Source: CAYFUR01 sp964346275
Lineage (GTDB): Bacteria; Sumerlaeota; Sumerlaeia; SLMS01
Assembly (NCBI GenBank): GCA_964346275.1
Contig: CAYFUR010000004.1
Coordinates: 11,938 to 75,937 of the forward strand
Direction of reading: 5' to 3'
DNA length: 64,000 bases
Part shown: positions 54,319 to 61,781 of the stretch, piece by piece
How the letters are laid out: every line of letters starts with the position of its first letter
How positions within the stretch are numbered: the stretch's first letter is position 1
Position numbers and translations under genes: made by a program
The notes under the pieces: model-generated
Told to the model about the DNA's origin: nothing
Databases searched by the model: none
Seen by the model: the letters and a program-made list of their open reading frames with translations, nothing else

Positions 54319-55872
54319 ATGCTCCCAGGTCAGAACTGGGTCGCGTGGCGAGGATCCCGCGCGGCGCTCCCTCCGACACAAGTCCGGCAGACCGAGACGG
54401 CTCTTTTGACGACCGCGATTATCCTCCTGATTCTTGCCGTGAGCGCAGCGCTCCTGATTCCGATGCGCCGGCGCGTGCTCCGCCTGGAGGAGCAGGCGAA
54501 GGCAATGCGCCGCGAGAAGAAGACGATGTATAATTTTCTCGATCGCATCGGTTCGAGCATCACCCGCGGCCGCGATCTGGAATCCACCATCGAAATCGTC
54601 GTGGAATTTGCCAAGGAAACGGTGAAGTCGGATGCCGCCTGCCTGTTTGTCCGCGACCCCGAAACACCGCTTTTTCGCGCCCGGGTGGTGCAGGGGCTCT
54701 TTCCCCCGCTTCACAAGGTCGGGTCGGACAAGCTCTTCGCGAAGCGAAAGTATGTTGCCGAGATGGTCAAGAAGGCCGTCGTGCAGGAAGGCGATGGGAT
54801 CATCGGGCTGGTGGCCTCGCGGGGCGAGGCGCTGCTCATCCCCGACGCCAGCGCGGACCCGCGGCTGCGCAAGATGAAGGAAGCGGGCATCGAGGTGCGC
54901 GACCTGATCCTGGTCCCGCTGACCGTTCGCGGCGAAATCCTCGGCGTCCTCGCCCTCGTGAACAAGCTGGGCGAAGAACGTTTCAACGAAGAAGACAAGA
55001 AAACCGTCATGGGGATCGCCGACCAGGCCGCCGTGACCATCGACATGGTGCGGCTGCACAAGCTGCAGGCGGAACAACAGCGCCTGGAGCATGAGTTGGA
55101 GCTGGCTCGGACCTTTCAATCCCTGCTCCTCCCGCACGAGATTCCCCAGTCCGAGAAAGTCAGCATCGCGGAATTCTATCGTCCAGCGCGCGAGGTGGGC
55201 GGCGATTACTATGATTTCATCCCCATCGACGAGCGCCACATCGGCGTCGTTGTGGGCGATGTTTCCGGCAAAGGGATTCCCGGCGCCCTGGTCATGGCTT
55301 CGGTGCGGGCGACACTCCGGGCGGAAGCGCGGATCAGCCTCTCCCCGAAAGAGGTTCTCCAACGCGTCAACGTCCAGGCCGTCCACGATACGAAGGAGAG
55401 CGTTTTCATCACGATGACCTACGGAATCCTCGACACGGTGACGGGCAAATTCCGGTTTTGCCGCGCTGGCCACGAACCAGTTATCTGTTGCAACATGCAG
55501 GATGAGACCGTAAAAACATACACCCCTGAAGGAATGGCCCTTGGGATCATCGAGGGCGAGATGTTCAACGTGACGGAGGAAAAAGAGATCGACCTTTCCG
55601 AGGAGCAGCTCATCGTTCTTTATACCGATGGGGTGATCGAGGCCATGAACAGCGAATCGGAAGAATACGGCGAGAAGCGATTCCACAAGGTCCTGCAAGG
55701 CCACGGAGGGGCGCCTCTCAGCCAATTGGTCGACCGCGTCGTGAAGGACATCGAAGAGTTTACCCGCGGATTGCCCCAGCACGACGACATCACCCTGGTC
55801 ATGCTGGGATGGAAAACCGGGCCCGAAGCACGAGAACACCGCGACATGGAACTCAAGCCTTCCATCGCCTGA
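54319..55872 (+). CDS. Membrane GAF-SpoIIE protein phosphatase (PP2C type)
   Basis: Serine phosphatase (517 aa) of the partner-switching class that would dephosphorylate the STAS antagonist. One TM helix (ALLTTAIILLILAVSAALLI) near the N-terminus, a coiled-coil (RRRVLRLEEQAKAMRREKK), a GAF sensor domain (about 85-265) and a C-terminal SpoIIE domain: EVGGDYYDF, VVGDVSGKGIPGALVM, YTDGVIEAMN and HDDITLVML supply the metal-binding Asp residues. ATG 54319 is one of several possible starts and has no strong ribosome-binding site; the frame is open up to 54259. First gene of a four-gene rightward operon with STAS, RsbW-like and histidine kinase genes. Confidence 0.9.
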   Translation: MLPGQNWVAWRGSRAALPPTQVRQTETALLTTAIILLILAVSAALLIPMRRRVLRLEEQAKAMRREKKTMYNFLDRIGSSITRGRDLESTIEIVVEFAKETVKSDAACLFVRDPETPLFRARVVQGLFPPLHKVGSDKLFAKRKYVAEMVKKAVVQEGDGIIGLVASRGEALLIPDASADPRLRKMKEAGIEVRDLILVPLTVRGEILGVLALVNKLGEERFNEEDKKTVMGIADQAAVTIDMVRLHKLQAEQQRLEHELELARTFQSLLLPHEIPQSEKVSIAEFYRPAREVGGDYYDFIPIDERHIGVVVGDVSGKGIPGALVMASVRATLRAEARISLSPKEVLQRVNVQAVHDTKESVFITMTYGILDTVTGKFRFCRAGHEPVICCNMQDETVKTYTPEGMALGIIEGEMFNVTEEKEIDLSEEQLIVLYTDGVIEAMNSESEEYGEKRFHKVLQGHGGAPLSQLVDRVVKDIEEFTRGLPQHDDITLVMLGWKTGPEAREHRDMELKPSIA

Positions 55873-55892
55873 AAAACTGAAGGAGCTTGTCA

Positions 55893-56249
55893 GTGAAGAA
55901 CTATGACCTTGTGATCCACGAGCCCGGGAAAGACGCCTCGATCAGGCGAGTGGATGTGGTCGGCTGCCTGGACAGCCACACCGTCGTCGGATTTGAAAAG
56001 GATCTGCATGCGCTCTTGGACGAAGGCGCCAACAAGGTCCTCATGAACCTCCAGGATCTCTCGTATATCTCCAGCGCGGGTATCAGCGCCCTCATGGGCC
56101 TGACGCACCGGTTGCGGCAGAAACAAGGCGAACTGATCCTCCTCAAACCGACCGACAAAGTTTATCGCGTCTTCCGAACCCTTGGCTTCACGACGATCTT
56201 CAAGATCGTCGAAGACGAGTCCGAGGCTGAAGCCGCTCTCAAGGGCTGA
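55893..56249 (+). CDS. STAS-domain anti-sigma factor antagonist
   Basis: 118 aa SpoIIAA/RsbV-like protein. The conserved patch DLSYISSAGISALMG aligns with FMDSSGLGVLLG of SpoIIAA, placing the phosphorylatable Ser at residue 61, though the usual Asp before it is Ser. GTG 55893 is chosen because AAGGAG lies 8 nt upstream; TTG 55887 is weaker. It lies 20 nt after the phosphatase gene and 39 nt before the kinase gene, the expected order of a partner-switching module. Confidence 0.9.
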   Translation: MKNYDLVIHEPGKDASIRRVDVVGCLDSHTVVGFEKDLHALLDEGANKVLMNLQDLSYISSAGISALMGLTHRLRQKQGELILLKPTDKVYRVFRTLGFTTIFKIVEDESEAEAALKG

Positions 56250-56288
56250 ATCCCCCTGAGGGCCCATTCGCCGGGAGCTTTCCGAGCC

Positions 56289-56810
56289 ATGACATCCAGT
56301 CGAGACAACCAATCCCCCGATACGGTCGACCTGGAAATCTGTTGCCCGGTGGAAACGCGGATTTTATCCATCCTGCGGGCATTCAGCATCGCCATGGCCG
56401 ACGAAGTGGGATTTAACGAGGAAGGGGCCGCCCAGGTCGAGATGGCTGTCGACGAAGCGTGCACCAACGTCATCCGCCACGCCTACAAGCATCTGGGCAT
56501 CTCGCCGGACCTGCCGGAGGAAAAACGCAACCGGGACGACGACGCACGGCGTTCCTGCGTTCTGAAGCTGAGGGCGTTGCTGGGCCGCGATTACCTGAAG
56601 TTTTCGATCATCGACCACGGCATCGGGCTCAATCGCATGCCTTGTGGCGTGCAATCCGTGGAAGAGTTCCAGGAAAAGGGGGGGCAAGGCGGGCTTGGAA
56701 TCTACATCATTCACAACTTCATGGACGAGGTAGAATACGACTTTCCCCCTGAATCGGGCACGATTCTCACGATGACCAAGTTTCTGCACTCGCAACACGC
56801 CGCCAAGTGA
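56289..56810 (+). CDS. RsbW/SpoIIAB-type serine kinase (HATPase)
   Basis: 173 aa single-domain GHKL ATPase. N box AVDEACTNVIRHAYKH, G1 box IDHGIGLNR and G2 box GGLGIYIIHNF mark the ATP-binding site. These proteins phosphorylate the STAS antagonist and inhibit a sigma factor or other target. A long insert with KLRALLGRDYLKFS is between the N and G1 boxes. Its stop overlaps the GTG start of the histidine kinase. No sigma factor gene is nearby, so the final target is unknown. Confidence 0.92.
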   Translation: MTSSRDNQSPDTVDLEICCPVETRILSILRAFSIAMADEVGFNEEGAAQVEMAVDEACTNVIRHAYKHLGISPDLPEEKRNRDDDARRSCVLKLRALLGRDYLKFSIIDHGIGLNRMPCGVQSVEEFQEKGGQGGLGIYIIHNFMDEVEYDFPPESGTILTMTKFLHSQHAAK

Positions 56811-58324
56811 TTCCGCCAGCCCAGAGCCCGTCCATCGCCATGTCCAACCATACCCCCGAGAAGCAACTCAATCGCCTTCGGAACCAGATCGTCTGGGTCA
56901 CCAGGATCAGCACGGCGCTCAGCGCGACGAAGAACGTCGACGATCTGATCTCCGTGATTCTCGCCGCGCTGGTTTCGCCGACCGGCCTGGGGTTTTCCCG
57001 CGTCCTTCTCTTCGAGCACGACGTCACCCAGTTTAAGCTCCGCGGCCGGTACGCCCTTTTTCACCAATCCCGGGAATCCATCCAGGCCCTCGCGAAGGAT
57101 ATGGAGGATGACGCGCGATTTCTCGAGGAGAGAACGGAAGATCAGGAAGCAAGCGGCTATGATCTGGGCGAAGAAAGCATGCATTCGCTGGAAAACAGCG
57201 GGCCCTGGATTGTTCTATTCCAGCAACTGAATCCGGACAACGAACTGACACGGAAGCTCAAAGAGCTCGAATTCGACACCGTCCCCGCGAAAAGGCGGGC
57301 CGACGGCGGCACCCTCTTTCAAAGCCTCCCTCTTTGGAAAAAGCCTCACGCCCTTGGGCCGGAGGCACTGGGTTGCGAGCTGCCGGAAGCCCTTTCCGCG
57401 CTCCTGCCCAGCCATTTCGCCGTGATCCCGATGTTTACCAACAAGGGCCTGCGCGCCGTGCTGTTTGCCGACCGGCACCTGGAGGACAATGGCCCCATCT
57501 CCGAAACCGACCTGGAAGAACTGAGCTGGTTCAGCCGGCAGGCGGCGCTGGCGATCGAAAACGCTGAAATCAATTCCGATCTTCAGAACGCCTACGAGGA
57601 GCTGAAACAGCTCGACCAAATGAAATCGAACTTCCTCTCGGTGATTTCTCACGAGCTGCGAACACCGCTCACCGCCATGTCGGGCTTTGTGGATTTGCTG
57701 CTCGAGGAACGAGTCGGCGAAATCAATGAAAACCAGCGTATGCTGATGTCACGGGTCCAGAAAAACACCGGCCATCTGATCCACCTGGTGAACGACCTGA
57801 TCGAGGTTGCCGAGGTCGAAGTCGAAGGGGCCGTCGAAGTCCGGCTGCGCCCCGTGGAGCCGCTCGGTGTTCTGATGGACGTGCTCCCCCGCCTCGACCA
57901 GCGGCGGCGGCAGAAAAGCGTGAAGGTTGTCCCCGTGGTGGACTGCGAAATCCCGAACATCCAGGCGGACGATCGGGCGCTCGGCCGGATCTTTTTCCAC
58001 CTCCTCGACAACGCGATTAAGTTTTCTCCGGATGAAACCGTGGTCGAGGTCCACTTTCGGGCGAACAAGGATTGCCTCCACATTGATATATCCGATCAGG
58101 GGGTGGGGATCCCGCCGGAGCACTTGAGCAGGATTTTTACGCAATTCTATCAGGTGGATAATACACTGACCCGGGGCCACGAAGGGCTCGGCCTTGGCCT
58201 TGCCGTTACGAAGATGCTGATCAAAGCCAGCCATGGGCAGATCGATGTGGCCAGCGAGGTGAATGAAGGCTCGACCTTTACCGTCACCTATCCCATCTAT
58301 CACCCGAGGCGCCGCGGCACCTGA
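56807..58324 (+). CDS. Cytosolic sensor histidine kinase with GAF-like domain
   Basis: 505 aa without a TM segment. The N-terminal 250 residues form a GAF-like sensor (TALSATKNVDDLISVILAAL). HisKA has the phosphoacceptor His in LSVISHELRTPLTAMSGF; the HATPase has N box FFHLLDNAIKFSP, G1 DISDQGVGIPPEH and G2 HEGLGLGLAVTK. The GTG at 56807 overlaps the upstream stop (GTGA), a coupling seen repeatedly here; ATG 56840 is the alternative. No response regulator is adjacent; the sigma54 regulator 46 kb away is also an orphan. It closes the partner-switching operon. Confidence 0.9.
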   Translation: MIPPAQSPSIAMSNHTPEKQLNRLRNQIVWVTRISTALSATKNVDDLISVILAALVSPTGLGFSRVLLFEHDVTQFKLRGRYALFHQSRESIQALAKDMEDDARFLEERTEDQEASGYDLGEESMHSLENSGPWIVLFQQLNPDNELTRKLKELEFDTVPAKRRADGGTLFQSLPLWKKPHALGPEALGCELPEALSALLPSHFAVIPMFTNKGLRAVLFADRHLEDNGPISETDLEELSWFSRQAALAIENAEINSDLQNAYEELKQLDQMKSNFLSVISHELRTPLTAMSGFVDLLLEERVGEINENQRMLMSRVQKNTGHLIHLVNDLIEVAEVEVEGAVEVRLRPVEPLGVLMDVLPRLDQRRRQKSVKVVPVVDCEIPNIQADDRALGRIFFHLLDNAIKFSPDETVVEVHFRANKDCLHIDISDQGVGIPPEHLSRIFTQFYQVDNTLTRGHEGLGLGLAVTKMLIKASHGQIDVASEVNEGSTFTVTYPIYHPRRRGT

Positions 58325-58416
58325 GCGGCCGATTCCCACTTTCCTTTCCGTGCTAGCTGCCACAGAATGCGCACTCGCGCAGAAAGGCGCCGAGAGCACA
58401 GAAGGGAGAAGCCGCC

Positions 58417-60372
58417 ATCACGATCTCCGCAGACCGACTGGAAGAAATCCTCGATAACCTGCCATCGCGGCCCGGTGTCTATCTCATGAAAGACGCCCGG
58501 GAACGGGTGATCTATATCGGGAAGGCGATCAACCTTCGCTCGCGCGTCCGTTCCTATTTTCGCGAAGGGGGGGACCAGCGCTTCAGCATCCAATTTCTCC
58601 GCGGCAAGGTGGAGGACGTGGAAGTCGTTGTGACCGACACGGAAAAGGAAGCCCTGCTGCTGGAGAACCTGCTTATCAAGAAGCACCAGCCGCGCTATAA
58701 TATCCGCCTGCGCGACGACAAGACGTATATATCCCTCCGCCTGGACACGGAACACGAATGGCCACGGCTCCACCGCGTCAGAAAACGCCGGGCGGGCGAC
58801 AAGGCCCTTTACTTCGGCCCCTTCAGCAGCAGCCGCGCCGTGAAAGAAACCATGCGGTTCCTCCAGAAGCTCTTCCCCCTGCGCTCCTGCCCCGACCACG
58901 TGCTCCGCAATCGCGCCCGGCCCTGCATCCTCTACCAGATCGAGCGATGCTGCGCTCCCTGCGTGGGAAAAGTGGATCGCGAGCGTTACCAGGATTTCGT
59001 CGACCAAACGGCCCTTTTCCTCAAGGGGCGCCGCGAGGAAGTGATTCAGCTCCTGAAGGAAAGAATGTGGGAGTATAGCGAAAGCCTCTCTTACGAAAAA
59101 GCCGCCGAGGTGCGGGACAAAATCGCCGCCATCGAGAAAACCGTGGAAAAGGAAGCCGTGGCAAGCCACCGCGAATTCGACCGCGACGTCATCGGCGTGG
59201 CCCGCGACCGGGGCCGTATCGCTTTCGTCGTCCTGGGCTTCCGCGGCGGCAATCTCACGGAAACATCGACTTTCGATTTCCGGGACTACGGACAGGATGA
59301 CAACGAAGTGCTCGAGTCTTTCCTGAGCCAGTATTACACTGCGGGACGCGAGGTGCCCCGGGAGATCGTGGTGCCCGGCGAACCGTCCGAGGCCGTCCTG
59401 CTTCGCGAGGCTCTTCACGAACAGCGCGGCGCCACGGTGACATTGCTCGTGCCGCAGCGCGGCGAGAAAAAACGCCTCGTGGAAATGGCCGCGAAAAACG
59501 CCGCCCTGGATTTGGAAAAACGCCTCGCCGGCGAAAAAACCCGCCGGGAAATCCTCGCCAGCCTCCAGCGCAAGCTCAAGCTGCCCGAGCCGCCGCGCCG
59601 CATCGAGTGTTTCGACATCTCGACCTTCCAGGGATCCTTTAACGTGGGGTCCATGACGTGCTTTGTCGAAGGGGAGCCCGAAAAATCCCTGTATAGACAT
59701 TTCAAAGTCCGCGGCGTGGAAGGGCAAAACGATTTCGATTCCATGCGCGAAGTCCTGGCGCGGCGCTATACACGCGTTCTGAAAGAAAAAACGCCGCTGC
59801 CCGATCTGATCGTCATCGACGGGGGGAAAGGCCAGCTCAACATCGCCGCGGAAGTCCTCAAAGAGCTCGGTCTATACGGAGACGTTCCCGTTTGCGGCCT
59901 TGCCAAGGCGCGTTGGAAGCAGGGCCAGGCGGAACGCACCGAGGAACGCGTTTTCCTGCCGGGGCGGAAGAATCCAATTCGTTTCGATCAGAGCGACCCG
60001 GCGCTCTTTATCCTCACACGCATTCGCGACGAAGCCCACCGCTTCGGCGTGGCCTATCATCGCAAACTGCGCTCGTCGGCGAACCTGCGCACGGGCCTGG
60101 AAGAAATCCCGGGGGTCGGCGCGAAACGCCGCCGCGCTCTTCTGACGCATTTTGGCAGCCTGGCCCGCCTGCGCAAAGCCACCAGCGAACAAATCGCCGC
60201 CGTGCCCGGCATCCCCGGCTCCCTCGCCCAGGAGATATACGACTTTCTGCACATGCCGGTGCCCGGGCCAGGGGGCCAAATGGAATTGGAACTGGAGGAA
60301 AAAGAGGAAGCGGCCGACGACCTTTACTCGGAAACCGATGAAGAGGAAGGAGAAGATGAGGGAGAGGCCTGA
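58417..60372 (+). CDS. uvrC: Excinuclease ABC subunit C, non-AUG start
   Basis: Dual-incision nuclease of nucleotide excision repair (651 aa). The GIY-YIG domain begins LPSRPGVYLMKDARERVIYI. A Cys-rich block (RSCPDHVLRN, RPC, CCAPC) may hold the UvrC Fe-S cluster. The UVR motif lies near SYEKAAEVRDKIAAIEK; the RNase H-like domain has CFDISTFQG and VIDGGKGQLN; helix-hairpin-helix motifs end the protein. Starting at ATG 58486 would delete the G20-V21-Y22 of GIY-YIG. Between the in-frame stop at 58354 and 58486 there is no ATG, GTG or TTG. ATC 58417, 8 nt after GGGAG, is the best start candidate. Follows the partner-switching operon by 92 bp. Confidence 0.9.
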   Translation: MTISADRLEEILDNLPSRPGVYLMKDARERVIYIGKAINLRSRVRSYFREGGDQRFSIQFLRGKVEDVEVVVTDTEKEALLLENLLIKKHQPRYNIRLRDDKTYISLRLDTEHEWPRLHRVRKRRAGDKALYFGPFSSSRAVKETMRFLQKLFPLRSCPDHVLRNRARPCILYQIERCCAPCVGKVDRERYQDFVDQTALFLKGRREEVIQLLKERMWEYSESLSYEKAAEVRDKIAAIEKTVEKEAVASHREFDRDVIGVARDRGRIAFVVLGFRGGNLTETSTFDFRDYGQDDNEVLESFLSQYYTAGREVPREIVVPGEPSEAVLLREALHEQRGATVTLLVPQRGEKKRLVEMAAKNAALDLEKRLAGEKTRREILASLQRKLKLPEPPRRIECFDISTFQGSFNVGSMTCFVEGEPEKSLYRHFKVRGVEGQNDFDSMREVLARRYTRVLKEKTPLPDLIVIDGGKGQLNIAAEVLKELGLYGDVPVCGLAKARWKQGQAERTEERVFLPGRKNPIRFDQSDPALFILTRIRDEAHRFGVAYHRKLRSSANLRTGLEEIPGVGAKRRRALLTHFGSLARLRKATSEQIAAVPGIPGSLAQEIYDFLHMPVPGPGGQMELELEEKEEAADDLYSETDEEEGEDEGEA

Positions 60373-60381
60373 GCAACCAGT

Positions 60382-61248
60382 TCAGTGAAACTCGTGTTCT
60401 TTACCGGGAAAAAAGCGCATGCGCACATCGCGTGTATATTTCCGCACCGCACGCAGGACTCCGCCCCGCATATCCACATACTTGCGGGCAAATCGCGGCG
60501 GCTTCTCGGTCATCCCCACAAGATCGCTGATTACCAGAACCTGGCCGTCGCAGTCCACGCCGGCACCAATCCCGATCGTGGGGATCGAGACGGATTGGGA
60601 AATCTCGCGGGCAAGCTCCCGCGGCATCAGCTCGAGCACGAGCGCAAAAGCCCCCGCCTTCTCCGCCAGGCGCGCCAACTCCACCAGCCGCTCGGCCTTC
60701 TCCTCGCCACGGCCCTGCACCTTGTATCCGCCCAACGCATGAATCGACTGGGGAGTCAGGCCGATATGGCCCATGACCGGCACTCCAGCCTCGTTGATAT
60801 ATTGCAGGATATCGATGATCCGCTCGTTGGTCGTTTCCATCTTCACGGCCTCGGCGCCGCCTTCCTTCATCAGCCGCCCAGCGTTTTCCAGCGTTGTTTT
60901 GCCGTCGATCTGGCAACTCATAAACGGAAGGTCGGACACGATGAGAGGACGCTTGGCACCGCGGACGACGGCCTGGGTATGGAGCATCATCATCTCCATG
61001 GTCACCGGCAGCGTCGTCTCGAATCCATGGACCACCTGCCCGACACTGTCTCCCACCAGAAGGATATCCGCGCCGCCCTGGTCAGCCAGCGCCGCCATCG
61101 GCGCATCGTAGGCCGTGAGCATGGCAATCGGCCGGCCCGACTGCTTCATCTCTTTTAAATGGGGAATGCGCACCTTGCGCGCGACCCCCTTCGGTGGCGG
61201 GGGGATGCGCGGTGTCGTTTCCCGAGAGGTGGTTGAAGATTCGCTCAA
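60382..61248 (-). CDS. panB: 3-methyl-2-oxobutanoate hydroxymethyltransferase
   Basis: Transfers a hydroxymethyl group from methylene-THF to ketoisovalerate in pantothenate synthesis. The 288 aa show MLTAYDAPMAALAD, ILLVGDSVGQVVHGFETT, SDLPFMSCQIDG, the Lys-containing VKMETTNE, MGHIGLTPQS and GIGAGVDCDGQVLV. The start is uncertain: TTG 61248 has AAGGA 10 nt upstream and gives a Pro-rich 20-residue lead; the homology begins near VRIPHLKEM, where a GTG is available. It ends 9 nt from uvrC (convergent). No panC or panD in the window. Confidence 0.94.
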   Translation of the reverse strand: MSESSTTSRETTPRIPPPPKGVARKVRIPHLKEMKQSGRPIAMLTAYDAPMAALADQGGADILLVGDSVGQVVHGFETTLPVTMEMMMLHTQAVVRGAKRPLIVSDLPFMSCQIDGKTTLENAGRLMKEGGAEAVKMETTNERIIDILQYINEAGVPVMGHIGLTPQSIHALGGYKVQGRGEEKAERLVELARLAEKAGAFALVLELMPRELAREISQSVSIPTIGIGAGVDCDGQVLVISDLVGMTEKPPRFARKYVDMRGGVLRAVRKYTRDVRMRFFPGKEHEFH

Positions 61249-61781
61249 AATCGATCAATCCTTAAAAACTACAGCGAGAAGGCCATCGGGAGCCTCGCTT
61301 CCAAAGGAAGCAAACATCATCACAACACCCCGCCCGGTGCGAGGCCTTTCTGAGTAAGAAGGCCTGCCCCGTCTTGCAAACCCTTTCAAATCCCGCGACC
61401 TCTTTCCGGCTTTTCAAGAAAGAATGAAAAGCGAGGGCTTCGCGAAAAGGATTTCTTGCGCCCCGGGGAACTGGGGTAATAAGCTCTTGTCCGGGCTATC
61501 ACGAAGGGGAGGCCGCACCGGCCCGATCAGTGGCTTCACAGCAGAGAAACTCCTGTCAACGCAGCCCTTTTCATTTGTCCAGAGGATCCAAAATCATCTG
61601 CCCGATCGAATAAATCAAGATGCCTGCGCGGTCAAAAAAATGAGCAAATCCTCATTTGGACCATGAAAAAGAGGTTTTTTGTTGCACACGCTCCCGTCCC
61701 TCTCGTAAACCTGAAGGGACGTATTGGTCGAGATAATTGACCGGTCACGAGAAGTTTTTATCGCTTGCGAGGTTATCATCT
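61249..61781. other. Divergent intergenic region upstream of GH57-like gene
   Basis: 533 bp without a credible gene. An inverted repeat AAATGAG/CTCATTT (61638-61644 with 61651-61657) lies inside a looser GGTC/GACC pair (61630-61662). A TTGCAC (61682) and TAAACC about 18 nt on could be a weak promoter for the rightward gene. T/A content is higher than in the coding flanks. No tRNA or riboswitch pattern recognised. Confidence 0.4.

Larger units (their letters stand above)
6823..59877. repeat. Dispersed octamer GTCTATAC, 18 copies
   Basis: Hand count of exact copies. Plus strand starts: 8295, 12597, 15872, 23555, 32591, 35111, 38093, 43954, 44450, 47137, 59870. Minus strand (GTATAGAC on plus) starts: 6823, 9098, 33405, 34466, 38868, 40481, 59691. 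Twelve of 18 read GTCTATACG, and most are preceded by C. At roughly 62% G+C about one copy would be expected in 64 kb on both strands. Copies fall in different codon frames (Val-Tyr-Thr, Arg-Leu-Tyr, Tyr-Arg, Ile-Asp), over a stop codon and beside a terminator, so the constraint is on DNA, not protein. Confidence 0.8.

Noticed and set aside
54238..55839. Leftward frame of 533 codons over the SpoIIE gene
   Set aside because: Antisense to a gene with clear GAF and PP2C motifs.
58367..58488. ATG at 58367 as start of uvrC
   Set aside because: It is in another frame and reaches a stop without entering the UvrC homology.
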